Assembly: GCA_029706075.1 (NCBI GenBank)
Contig: JAINUG010000166.1
Span: 1,892,001-1,956,000, forward strand
Length of the DNA stretch: 64,000 nucleotides
Origin: Aldrovandia affinis
Lineage: Eukaryota > Chordata > Actinopteri > Notacanthiformes > Halosauridae
Direction: 5' to 3'
Shown in pieces: positions 50,842 through 61,687 of the stretch. Made by a program: the position numbers and the translations under genes. The notes beneath the pieces were generated by a model, which did not search any database, had not been told where the DNA came from, and saw nothing but the letters and a program-made list of their open reading frames with translations. Numbering within the stretch: position 1 is the stretch's first letter; each line of letters begins with the position of its first letter.

Positions 50842-51210
50842 CTGCGGCTCAGATGTTAACACCAGCTCGCCGTGTGTCTCGTCTGTTCATATCACAGGAT
50901 TCATGAACGCCGCCCTGATATGAACGCACCAGGTTACGGAGGCAACATCTTCCATCACAGCCACACACTGTTGATCCGACAGTGGTGACCAAAAGCTGTC
51001 TGGGGTGCAGGGGAGACGCAGGTTGGGTGCGGATCCTAAAGAGGGAAACTCCTCATGATGAAAGGGGGCGAGGGACTTGGACGAATGGGGAAGCCCCACA
51101 CCAGCTGAAGAGGAATGGCCATTTAAAAATATGCATTCGCTCCATATTTGACTCGTATACTAAATTAAACATGTTAAAAAGTGAAATCTATCTTACTAAT
51201 TGGCGGTAAT

Positions 51211-53209
51211 GTGTCTCAATGGTTTCACTTTCTGAAAGGACTGCTCCACCCCCCAACGAAAGGCCACCACAACTTCAACTCATCATTTCATTGGACCGGG
51301 ACATGTCAGGTGACATTATTTAAATAAATGTATGAAAAAAACATTACAGGGGCAGTGTGAGGTCCAAAAAGGTGGTTTGTTGCCTGAGGGCGCCACCATG
51401 CGGTAGAGGGTTAAAGTTAAATGAACACAACATTTTACTGTGTTTGACACGTACTGCTCTTGTGTGGTCTGGCACCTTCTGTTGGGTGTCCCACACATTC
51501 TCCTCCGAGCTGATAGAGTACATTTTTGATAACTCTTGGACTCAGTTAAAGTTAAATTACCACAGAACATTTTGATATGTTTACTGTCACTTACTGCTCT
51601 TGTGTGGTTTGGCGCCTTCCGATGGTGTCCGACACGCTCCCAAACCTCAACACGCAGAATGTCTTGTTTGTGGTTTTGGATCGGACACTCTGTTCAGACC
51701 GCTGCGGAATTTGTTCCCTACAACACAGAACACAGTGCCTCCAGTCTTCAGAGGAATCAATGTCCTCAACAAAGCTGAATTATATATCAAATAAAAGGTG
51801 AGGTCTTCAGTGTCAAGACTCTCCGTTTTTTTTTTTAGAACAGCCTAAATGTTAATAGACTATACAAACAAAATCAGAGGCTTCCAATCCGCAATCGGCA
51901 ATAAAAAAACTTTGGAGAAAGCACGTCCGAGACTTGACAAATCAAAAGCAGATCATCCTTAAAATGTGTTCGTCGAATTTGGAGTGCGTTGGTCCCCTGC
52001 CTTTTACATGTGTCAGTCCTGTCTGTATGCTGTTGTCTGTTCAGCCTTTGTGAACAATACCTATATATGATTATTGTACACACTTCAGAGTAAAATTGTC
52101 AGTGTCAAATAACCTGCTAGAGTGCATTTTACACTGATGGAGTATATTTTTGATAACTTCACCTCATATACTCACTGAATAGGAAATTAACACTGAGCAT
52201 TTTACTTTTGTTGTTTGACACTCACTGCTCTTGTGTGGTCAGGTGCTTTGTTTTGAGCTCTCCTCTGAGCTGGACTCTTGTAAGAGCGCTTGGTCTCCAG
52301 CAGCTCAGTTTCTGCTGTGCCTGTTCCATCCTCTGGATACTTACTGCTGCTTTGGGGTGTTCTCTGTCTTTACTTGGTCCTGTAGGGCAGTACCCTCCTC
52401 TACCACCGGGTGTTGTTCCACCTGCAGCTGCTTCAGGGGATTATACACTATAGCTTTGCAGAGAGCAGCCAGCTGTTTTACTTTTGGATTTCATCAGCTC
52501 CTTATTTTCAATTTTGACCGTTGAAGCCAAAACTTTAAGCGCTTTAATAGAACACTCTCTTTCCTCGATCTAAAAGGGACAAGAGTATGGCACATTAAGT
52601 ATGTTCCCAAGTATGTTTGAACACAAAACAAATGATTTATCTTGACAAATATTTGTCTTGTAAGGTAAGAGCACTGTGTTAGCACTGGCTGGACTCACCT
52701 TGGCCTTGTAAGAGCGCTTGGTCTCCAGCAGCTCAATTTCCAGACACCTGACCTTGTCTGCACAGGCTCTGAGGTCCTGGTTGAGTTGAGCCTCTTGTGA
52801 AATGGTCATTTTCTGATTTTGACCTTTGTATCATCACAGCCGTGAATGATTCCTGTTTCACATATTAAGTGGTGTAACTATAAATTCTTGCAGGGACTGA
52901 ATTGTTACAAGCTTGATATTTCAACCATGTATTTGATTCCATGCCAGTCACAATTCATAATGGAATGCTGAAGCCAAGATGCATCTACACCAGAATATTT
53001 GTCTTTGTTTATGTTAATGAACTTCCCAAAATGTCCAAGGCAGCTTCTTACCTGAAGGTCCTCAACATGGTTAGTCAAAGAGAGTGCTGAAGCTTCGCAG
53101 GTGTGCCGAATTATTTCACAGTTTGCAAGCTTAAATAGACAAACAACACAGGAAACATGATGTAGTATTGACCGTGTGGCTGATGTTCAGCATTGCATGT
53201 TGTCTCAAT
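51211..53209. repeat. Recent tandem duplication, left unit
   Basis: Corresponds to 53210-54810 at an offset of 1,967 bp (1,999 before a 32-bp indel at ~51309). By eye only a few differences per few hundred bases, so very recent. The unit spans paralogue exons, an (ATT)-type retroelement part (51826-52040) and GAGGGTTAAAGTTAAATGA intron words. Confidence 0.93.
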
Positions 53210-54810
53210 GTGTCTCAATGGTTTCACTTTCTGAAAGGACTGCTCCACCCCCCAACGAAAGGCCACCCCAATTTCAACTCATCATTTCATTGGACCGGGA
53301 CATGTCATTACAGGGGCAGTGTGAGGTCCAAAAAGGTGGTTTGTTGCCTGAGGGCGCCACCATGCGGTAGAGGGTTAAAGTTAAATGAGCACAGCATTTT
53401 ACTGTGTTGTTTGACACATACTGCTCTTGTGTGGTCTGGCACCTTCTGTTGGGTGTCCCACACATTCTCCTCCGAGCTGATAGAGTAAATTTTTGATAAC
53501 TCTTGGACTCAGTTAAAGTTAAATTACCACAGAACATTTTGATATGTTTTCTGTCACGTACTGCTCTTGTGTGGTTTGGCGGCTTCCGATGGTGTCCGAC
53601 ACGCTCCCAAACCTCAACACGCAGAATGTCTTGTTTGTGGTTTTGGATCGGACACTCTGTTCAGACCGCTGCGGAATTTGTTCCCTACAACACAGAACAC
53701 AGTGGCTCTAGTCTTCAGAGGAATCAATGTCCTCAACAAAGCTGAATTATATATCAAATAAAAGGTGAGGTCTTCAGTGTCAAGACACTCCGTTTTTTTT
53801 TTAAGAACAGCCTAAATGTTAATAGACTATACAAACAAAATCAGAGGCTTCCAATCCGCAATCGGCAATAAAAAAACTTTGGAGAAAGCACGTCCGAGAC
53901 TTGACAAATCAAAAGCAGATCATCCTTAAAATGTGTTCGTCGAATTTGGAGTGCGTTGGTCCCCTGCCTTTTACATGTGTCAGTCCTGTCTGTATGCTGT
54001 TGTCTGTTCAGCCTTTGTGAACAATACCTATATATGATTATTGTACACACTTCAGAGTAAAATTGTCAGTGTCAAATAACCTGCTAGAGTGCATTTTACA
54101 CTGATGGAGTATATTTTTGATAACTTCACCTCATATACTCACTGAATAGGAAATTAACACTGAGCATTTTACTTTTGTTGTTTGACACTCACTGCTCTTG
54201 TGTGGTCAGGTGCTTTGTTTTGAGCTCTCCTCTGAGCTGGACTCTTGTAAGAGCGCTTGGTCTCCAGCAGCTCAGTTTCTGCTGTGCCTGTTCCATCCTC
54301 TGGATACTTACTGCTGCTTTGGGGTGTTCTCTGTCTTTACTTGGTCCTGTAGGGCAGTACCCTCCTCTACCACCGGGTGTTGTTCCACCTGCAGCTGCTT
54401 CAGGGATTATACACTATAGCTTTGCAGAGAGCAGCCAGCTGTTTTACTTTTGGATTTCATCAGCTCCTTATTTTCAATTTTGACCGTTGAAGCCAAAACT
54501 TTAAGCGCTTTAATAGAACACTCTCTTTCCTCGATCTAAAAGGGACAAGAGTATGGCACATTAAGTATGTTCCCAAGTATGTTTGAACACAAAACAAATG
54601 ATTTATCTTGACAAATATTTTTCTTGTAAGGGAAGAGCACTGTGTTAGCACTGGCTGGACTCACTTTGGCCTTGTAAGAGCGCTTGGTCTCCAGCAGCTC
54701 AATTTCTAGACACCTGACCTTGTCTGCACAGGCTCTGAGGTCCTGATGAGTTGAGCCTCTTTTGCGAAATGGTCCTTTTCAGATTTTGACCATTGTATCA
54801 TCACAGCCGT
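53210..54810. repeat. Recent tandem duplication, right unit
   Basis: Right-hand copy. It leaves the duplicated sequence at about 54805 through a deletion and continues into DNA collinear with 43230-43640 of the intact gene, so the right unit is joined to the older 5' part of the paralogue. Confidence 0.93.
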
Positions 54811-55230
54811 AATATGAAACGGAAATATGATGTAGTATTTAATCTTTTGGCTGACGTTCAGTTCTAATCATCTATGCTGGGACTGTTGGATTGAGTTGGG
54901 GCCTATTTAATCGTTTTTTTGCACACTCTTTAAAAAAATACTGTTTACCTGGGCCTTGTACATCCGCTTAATTTCATCTTGCTTCTCCATAAGATGTCCA
55001 AGGTTCTCCATGAAGTTGGCCTCTATCGCCAGATGTTGCTGTGCTTTTTGGAAGCTCTGCGCCTTAAGAAGCATGAATGATTCCCGTTTAACATTAAGTT
55101 GTGTTAAAATGATTCATGATAATGATCTGGTCAGATTGCCAGTTTGAAGCTCCTACCATAAGCTCCTCATATAGATATTCGACAGTTGTGACTTCGGATG
55201 CTTTCTCCTACTGTTCACATTTTGTAATTT

Positions 55231-55470
55231 TCTAAAATGGATACGAGAAACGAGACAGAAAAAACACTGAATTTATATGGCAGGAAGTTGGTGTTGAAGG
55301 CCCCTATGTGTATTTGGTGTTGGGATGCCCTGGGATGACTGACTATCCATCCCATGTCACGTTACAGTACTTTCTTTCACTAAGTAATAGTACATGTCGA
55401 GTACGTTAGCAAACTAACGACTTGTGTGTTTGTGTATGTTTGGAGATACTGTGTTAATGGTGCTGTGTAA
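55231..55470. other. No recognised feature
   Basis: Single-copy-looking spacer between the paralogue and a SINE. Confidence 0.4.
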
Positions 55471-55700
55471 GGCGGCAGTGTAGTATAATGGTTAGGGGGA
55501 ACTGGGCTTGTAACGTTAAGGTTACAGGTTCGATCCCAGGTGGGACACTGCCGTTGTACCCTTGAGCAAGGTACTTAACCTGAATTGCTTCAGTAAAAAT
55601 ATCCAGCTGTATAAATGGATTGTATGTAAAGAAATGTAAAGTGTGTAAGTCGCTCTGGATAAGAGCGTCTGCTAAATGCCTAAAATGTAAATGTAAAATG
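55471..55700 (+). mobile_element. SINE group A, full-length reference copy
   Basis: Head GGCGGCAGTGTAGTATAATG, B box AGGTTCGATCCCAGG, body with GCAAGGTACTTAACCTGAAT and CCAGCTGTATAAATGGATTG, tail GTCGCTCTGGATAAGAGCGT and a terminal (AAATGTA)n. The best-preserved member of the group here. Confidence 0.95.
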
Positions 55701-55805
55701 TTGTTCTGACCGAGTAATTAATTATCAAAATATGACCAAAGTCGCCATGAGTTGTGTAAACTGAAAATGTGTTTTACATGCATAAGTACAATAGCAGAAT
55801 AAATC

Positions 55806-56330
55806 CTGCGGCTCAGATGTTAACGCCAGCTCACCGTGTGTCTCGTCTGTTCATATCACAGGATCATCTTACATCACAGCCACACACTGTTGACCTGACA
55901 GTGGTGATCAAAAGCTGGGTGGGGTTCAGGGGACACGAAGGTTACGTGCGGCTCCTAAAGAGGGAAAATCCTCATGATGAAAGGGGATGCCCCACACCAG
56001 CTGAAGAGGAATGGCCATTTTAAACATGCATTTAAAAATATGCATTTGCTTACTATTTGACTCAAATACTGAGTTAAAGTTAAATTAACACTGAACATTT
56101 TAATATGTTGTTTGTCACTTACTGCTCTTGTGTGGTTTGGCGCCTTCCGATGGTGTCCGACACGCTCCCAAACCTCAACAGCAGCATTTCTTGTTTGTGG
56201 TTTTGGATCGGACACTGTTCGGACCCCTGCGGAATCTTGCCTACAACACAGAACACAGTTGCTGCAGTCTTCAGAGGAATCAATGTCATCAACAAAGCTG
56301 AATTATATTTCAATTTAAAGGTGAGGTCTT
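55806..56330 (-). pseudogene. 3' remnant of another coiled-coil gene copy
   Basis: 56240-56123 is a long-class array exon with intact acceptor and donor, but 118 bp long, not 123, so it shifts frame. Last-exon homologue at 56002-55860, with CTGGTGTGGGGC after the acceptor and TGTGATGTAAGA at the end. Nothing 5' of 56240 matches the stalk exons, because block S follows at 56450. Confidence 0.7.
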
Positions 56331-56449
56331 CAGTGTGTATAGATATGCAGCTGAGATTATAATGGCATCAAGTTGCTAAAGTTGATTCTTTTCCCCATTA
56401 CATTATTCAGTTATTGGACACAGGAATTATCCTTTGTGAACAATACCAT

Positions 56450-56975
56450 TTTTGAACGGTTTTGCTAAGGGTTTTACTAATGGTTTTGCTCATCGTTTAA
56501 CAAAATGGTTTTGCTGATGGCTTGGCTTGGTTAACCAATGTGACTGATGTTGCATTGGATCATTTAGGGTCTCTAGGTGCATTGTAGCTTGGATGCTGCT
56601 GTAATTCTAAATACATTTCAAATTGGTTGAAATTCATCTGGTACTAATTTTTATGTTTTAATTCTTGTTTCTCAAATATCTGCTGCATACAATGTAATAC
56701 AATATCATTAAAACATTTCTAAATGTTTTATCTACATTTGCGTGATGGATATGTATGTAGGCTACTGTATTGATATATGTACACGTTATTTAATTTATGC
56801 TTTTGTAATAATGATTGCCGGTTTCAGTTTCGCTAGTGAAGTACTTTGAGGACGGCTACATCTTTTTGCTACTTGAAGAGCATGTTTCCTGGTAGGAAAT
56901 AAAACTTTTGCGCTCGCGAAACCATGAAAAATAACTGGCCTGCAGTTCTCCGTCATCACCACACTTCGGCGCCAT
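56450..56975 (-). repeat. Locally duplicated segment (cluster block S), copy 2
   Basis: Near-identical to 48436-48945. Similarity ends abruptly in CTTCGGCGCCAT on both sides of the comparison. Confidence 0.9.
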
Positions 56976-57440
56976 ATTATCATTGAAGATTATATGTTAC
57001 GTTTGTTACGCTGTCACAACGTCAATCCATAAATCTGCATCCATACAGTAGGCTACATGTTGAAACGGGTTGAGTTGTGTGTAAATTGAAAATGCATATA
57101 GCCAGCTGAATGACCCACAATGAATAGACTAAATGTATAATGCATTAGTGACAAGTCAATTAAAAATATCAGTGCTGCACATTTTCTTTCAAAGTCACAC
57201 ATTTCAAAAAATTATCAAATTCTTTGAATAATGTTAAAAAATTGTCTTCGAACAAATTTTCCCATGCTGAACCTGCACCAACACGCTGCTATGATATGTG
57301 CTTTGAAAAGCAAAAGTACTACATGTATATTCAAATTATAGCCACACATGACCTGAGGTCAGAATGCATCGTTAATGCTACATTAATATGTATAATGTCA
57401 AACAGTCAAGACACTTTCAAATACAACGTTTTTTTAAGTT
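56976..57440. other. No recognised feature
   Basis: AT-rich spacer without supported gene. Confidence 0.4.
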
Positions 57441-57800
57441 GTTTTTTTTAGAACAGCCTAAATGTTTAGACTATACAAACACCATCAGAGGCTTTCAATC
57501 CCCAATCAGCAATAAAAACCTTTGGAGAAAGCACGTCCGAGACTTGACAAATCAAAATCAGATCATCCTTAAAATGTGTTTGTCGAATTTGGAGTGTGTT
57601 GGTCCCCTGCCTTTCACATGTGTCAGTCCTGTCTGTATGCTGTTGTCTGTAACCTGTTCTGTATGATGCTTTTAACCTGTTTGATGGCTTTTATATACTG
57701 TTATACTGCTTTTATTTTGTATGATGCTTTTATTTCTCTGTGAGGTGACCTTGAGTGTCCTGAAAGGCGCCCACAAATAAAATGTATCATTATTATTATT
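57441..57800 (+). mobile_element. Retroelement 3' end with (ATT)n tail, copy 2
   Basis: TTTAGAACAGCCTAAATG to CCTGAAAGGCGCCCACAAAT and (ATT)n. Same element as 48050-48400. Confidence 0.65.
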
Positions 57801-57833
57801 GAATATGAGCCAGGGGGCGGAGTGAATATCCCT

Positions 57834-57914
57834 GTGGTGGTGTAGTTTGTGGTTGGAGCAAATACCTGCAGACACTGCGGACCTCGAGGCCTGGATTTGA
57901 ATACCCCCGCTGTA
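57834..57914 (-). mobile_element. hAT MITE end related to the 37-bp minisatellite
   Basis: Read in reverse: GGGGGTATTCAAATCCAGGC, CTCGAGGTCCGCAGTGTCTG and CAGGTATTTGCTCCAACC. The middle aligns with the minisatellite unit at 16517-17692. Only one end is present. Confidence 0.5.
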
Positions 57915-58078
57915 GACTGTAGATTAATCTGCTGTAATTGCCTAGATAGCAATTGTGGTAGCACTTTCTTTTACAGGGACTAAATTACTAGCAAACGGGT
58001 AGGTAAACAAGCAGGTGGTCTGTTTGGTCTCTATAGGTCTGTTCTTAGCATCAAGAGGGCACTTATGATGCATTAACA

Positions 58079-58786
58079 CAGTGCTTCTCAATTATTTTCT
58101 GTTACGCCCCCCCTAGGAAGAAGAAAACATTTCGCGCCCCCCACTCTCCGCCGCGACTATAAATAGTATCATTTGTCTATAAAATTGTTATAAGTACACC
58201 TCTGCATAACATTGTATCCTTATTAACATTAAAGAAATGCTATGGTGTGGGTTTTTTTGCACTGAGCAATTTGGTACGCCACCTCATATGATGCTAACAG
58301 TGCTCGCTGGTTTTCTGAAGTAGCATTCACAAAGCGGGATGATTGTCGGCAATATTCGGCACGTTTTCGCTTAAAAAAACTCAAGCGGCTTATCAGCGTG
58401 ATTGGGGTGTAATGTCTTTAAGTGACGCCTTAATTTATTTGGCTTCATGCTGTCCGCTGCCAACATTTTAAGACACAGTAAACACACCGGTCTTTCCTCA
58501 TTCCCACCGTAGTCACAGTGAAGCCAAGCGCTACATACGCTTCGTCATATTTCCTCATCTTAGCTTTCGGGTGACTTTTGTTTGTCTCATTATCTTCGTC
58601 TCTCTCCGCCTTTCTTTTCAACCCTGTTAAATATTTTTCCATGGTGTCTCTTGAGGGTTTGTTTACTGCACTTCATATCTGCAATTACACTTTATTCTAG
58701 TACGGCAAAAAAAAGCATGTTCCCGGGGTCACACGCGCCCCCCCTGGCATCGCACGGGGGCGCGCCCCACTATTTGAGAAACACTG
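58079..58786 (-). mobile_element. hAT element with transposase N-terminus (708 bp)
   Basis: Inverted ends CAGTGCTTCTCAATTATTTT and ACTATTTGAGAAACACTG. Perfect 8-bp target duplication CATTAACA at 58071-58078 and 58787-58794. The - strand frame at 58642-58445 begins MEKYLTGLKRKAERDED and has RKYDEAYVALGFT and a CVYC pair, as in BED-finger hAT transposases of the ZBED5/SCAND3 kind. Past a frame break, 58390-58240 gives FFKRKRAEYCRQSSRFVNAT and LLASYEVAYQIAQCKKTHTI. The catalytic core is missing: an internally deleted, non-autonomous copy. Confidence 0.93.
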
Positions 58787-58794
58787 CATTAACA

Positions 58795-59649
58795 GAAGCT
58801 AAGAGGAAACAATGTGACAAAATGGAAACGGTAACGTTAGGCAACTCAATTAATATAACTGGTTAATAGAGAAGAGGGTACTATCTTACCAAGCTTGTAC
58901 TCTATTTCAAATAATACAAACTTTCACATTTGTATTTGAACGTCACAAACTTGATAACTTAAACTTTGACTAAATTTGGAAACGCTACCGCCAATTAGGC
59001 GTGGCTTTGCAGGGCTGCTGGCCACCGTAGACACTTGCACTGTCCGGATTCCATACCAGCCTATGGGAATTATTTTATTTATTTACTTTTTAAAACAGTG
59101 CAGACAATTGATTGCAATACATGCCTGATGCCTTAGGTTCCTTAGGTGTAAAAATGGTTGACTGAGGGAATTTGAAAATACTTTGATTTGAAAGTATTTT
59201 TTTTAGAAGCGTGCTTCATCATCATTGCACAGGCAGCCATTTGAGCTGTTATTTTATAGTTGGTAAAAGCAATGGCATCTGATATCACGTAATCCACTAC
59301 GTCAGAAATACCGTTGTCGTAAATGCAGGATTATACTGTACGCTGTTGCTAATGTACCATTTATTTTCTCAGACTCAATAGCATATTAGGCTAATGTTAG
59401 GCTAATTTTCCATTCTCTCTCCAGTATCGCCCAGTTGGGGTGTCAAACACTGACGTATAAGAATTTCCTTTTGGACTGCTTCTGTACCGTTTTCAGTCAG
59501 GCCTGGGTCAAAGGTATACGAGATACTTTAAACTCTTTAGATGGCAGTAACATTTGAAAACACTCAAGATCGCAAGTTTCATTCGGAAAGTAAATGTAAA
59601 CACCGTTACCATAAATTCATGCGGTCACATTTCATAACGAGATCATTGT
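58795..59649. other. No recognised feature
   Basis: No supported gene or classified repeat. Confidence 0.4.
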
Positions 59650-60145
59650 GCCCTGGACATCTTTGGGAGGACCGCGGAATCACTTGCGATCTTCCGCAAT
59701 AGACTCAAAACCCACCTTTTCAGACTTCACTACCGCTGAACTCTGTCCTTCTAGCTGATTGTCATCACCACTGCCTACTTGTTCAACACTAGTCCCTACT
59801 CCATTTAAAAACCATTTTTTGTACTAATCTTTTCCTTCCCAGTGTTACAGGTATGGTACGCAGCTGCCAACAATGACGTCTATCGCTGTATTACTGCACT
59901 GATCTCTTGCGCCAACTATGATTGTTCCTACCATGTAATAATGCCATGTAAAGGAGTTTTTCCTTGCCATGTTGCCTTTAGGCTTGCTTTTGGGGGGGTC
60001 TAGGCCTGGGTTCCCCCTCTGTTAAGCGTTTTGTGACAATTCAATTGTGAAAAGCGCTATACAAATACATTTGATTTGATTTGATTTGATCTTGTAAGTC
60101 GCTCTGGATAAGAGCGTCTGCTAAATGCTTAAAATGTAAAAATGT
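59650..60145 (+). mobile_element. L2-type LINE 3' end, copy 2, with insertion
   Basis: Ends the ORF with SLAIFRNRLKTHLFRLHYR and stop (59681-59740), then a 3' UTR matching 25950-26185. The UTR is interrupted at 59950 by another retroelement end (to 60090) and then resumes with CTTGTAAGTCGCTCTGGATA to the tail. Confidence 0.92.
59950..60090 (+). mobile_element. (GATTT)n retroelement end inserted in the L2 copy
   Basis: AAAGGAGTTTTTCCTTGCCA to a terminal (TTTGA)n, the same 3' end as at 700-860. Younger than the L2 fragment it splits. Confidence 0.85.
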
Positions 60146-61043
60146 AAAATGAGGCTGTTTAACCGGAGAGGACGATGACGTTTCGAATCACTCACGCGCT
60201 AAGGCAGAATTTCTGGTGAAACGAAACTTTATTTCCAGCGCCGCCCGAATCGCGCTCCTGTATATATACTCTTGTTAGGGAAAGGAGAGCTCTCGTATTC
60301 CGATTCCCTGGATGCACACAGACCCATATCTACTGAACCAAGGTATGGGCCATCGTTGACAGGTTTTATTACCCGGTATGCATTTTTATCGTGCATGTTG
60401 GTCGCTCGAGCGCTGTACACTTGCGAAACTCTTTAAAGAAATAATTAATGTTGAGCTTTGTCACGCCGCGCCGAATGCTGCATGCACTCGTCTGTAGCCG
60501 ATACCTGCTAATATACATTTGAGAATATATTTAGTATGGACCTTAAACCAGCTGTCTAAGGTATATATTATTAAACGCGAAGCACGTAGTTAATTTTGTC
60601 TTTTGCGAATGTGTTTATCGCATGTCATATAAATAGCCTATGTCGTTGCTTTCTCATTGGTTTCTTATTTATTAGATTTTTTTCAAAGGAAAACACGGTA
60701 TTTTGTTGTAGCATTCCAACTGGATATTTCGCACACAAATAAACTTTGGCCTTGGGCAGCGCTGGACATTGATGTATCTATTGTTATCTTATAAAAAAAC
60801 AAAGATGTATTGTGCTGCTATGGCAAGAATGGAATTGGTAGTTTTTTCAATTAAAAAAAATGCGAAAACGGGATGAAAATATCACAAGAAGGAAAACATT
60901 CGGCGTGGAATAGCAGTTCCATTATTATTACAATTAGCTACGTACGTAAAACACAGTTCTTTCATTTCGCATCACTGCCTGTCTGTCACCTTTGCCGAGG
61001 CTGAAATGAAACCGAAAGGAGCTCGCATTGAATGAAGGCTTTG
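60146..61043. other. No recognised feature
   Basis: Spacer without supported gene. Confidence 0.4.
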
Positions 61044-61119
61044 TATCTTGTACATCTTTTAAGTCGCTCTGGATAAGAGCGTCTGCTAAATGCTTAAAAT
61101 GTCAAATGTAATGTAAATG
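61044..61119 (+). mobile_element. L2-type 3' tail fragment
   Basis: AAGTCGCTCTGGATAAGAGC, then GCTAAATGCTTAAAATG and a TGTAA-type end. Only the tail remains. Confidence 0.85.
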
Positions 61120-61430
61120 TATCCACAAGTCACCGTGTTCATCAAATATCCCATTCCTTCACTAATGCTAAAAGTGTTTCTCGAGGTGGAAAAAATAATT
61201 AAAAAAATAAGCTGATACCGGACAGTCGGAACTAAACAACAATCATATTCAAAAGAACCATAATGAGTGAATGAATGAACTAACGAACGAACAGAGGCGC
61301 CATGAGACTTCGGTGAACACCGAATGCCAATTCTACAACTTATTCATAAGCGGGCGCGAGACATATTATCCGTGCGCGCGAGCAGGAAGTAGGCGACAGT
61401 ATTTCAGCGGAGTGTGTGTGTCGGTGAATG

Positions 61431-61552
61431 GGGCTGTGTTCGAAACCGTTCCCTATTCCCTAAATAGTGCACTATATAGCGTGTTGAACAAATTGGCGAA
61501 CACACTATATAGTGCACTATTTAGGGAATAGGGAACGGTTTCGCACACAGCC
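61431..61552. mobile_element. Foldback MITE (122 bp)
   Basis: Two ~54-bp arms (GGGCTGTGTTCGAAACCGTT .. CACTATATAGCG and the inverted copy) around a ~12-bp loop, almost perfectly complementary. Flanks TGAATG and TGAGTG may be a 6-bp target duplication with one change. Confidence 0.9.
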
Positions 61553-61634
61553 TGAGTGATCCACAGGTACTTCTAATTCACCTAGATCTGTTGTAGGTCG
61601 CAGGAGAGCCGCTCACAGCGCCGAAGTCTCCCGT

Positions 61635-61661
61635 GGAGAGAGAGAGAGAGAGAGAGAGAGA
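61635..61661. repeat. (GA)n microsatellite in the 5' UTR
   Basis: About 13 GA dinucleotides, 27 bp upstream of the ATG at 61688. A length-variable leader is likely. Confidence 0.95.
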
Positions 61662-61687
61662 TAGATAAAAAAGAGACGGAGCAGAAG

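Larger units (their letters stand above)
50842..55230 (-). pseudogene. Broken paralogue of the coiled-coil gene, internally duplicated
   Basis: From 5': 55219-55158 resembles the second exon (KIRG) but has an in-frame TAG and a 6-bp deletion. 55078-54965 matches the third exon and is open (AQSFQKAQQHLAIEAN). The fourth-exon homologue survives only in the left unit (53129-53052). The fifth-exon homologues have a 1-bp (right unit) and a 2-bp (left unit) deletion. Long-class array exons at 53684-53562 and 51717-51595 are open with good splice sites. A last-exon homologue lies at 51104-50905. No exon for the hydrophobic N-terminus is seen: similarity stops at about 55265. Frameshifts plus the missing start make a functional product unlikely. 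Confidence 0.75.
61340..61687 (+). promoter_or_regulatory. Putative promoter and 5' UTR of the proline-rich gene
   Basis: CpG-rich stretch (61350-61405) with an ETS-type site CAGGAAGT (61382-61389), then a foldback MITE (61431-61552), then a 5' UTR with a (GA)n run. No TATA box. The start site is not defined; if it is left of the MITE, the MITE lies in the 5' UTR. Confidence 0.4.

Noticed and set aside
51874-52083. Identical 69-codon - frames here and at 53841-54050
   Set aside because: Identity comes from the recent 1.97-kb duplication, and the frame lies in a retroelement-like segment with no splice link to the paralogue.
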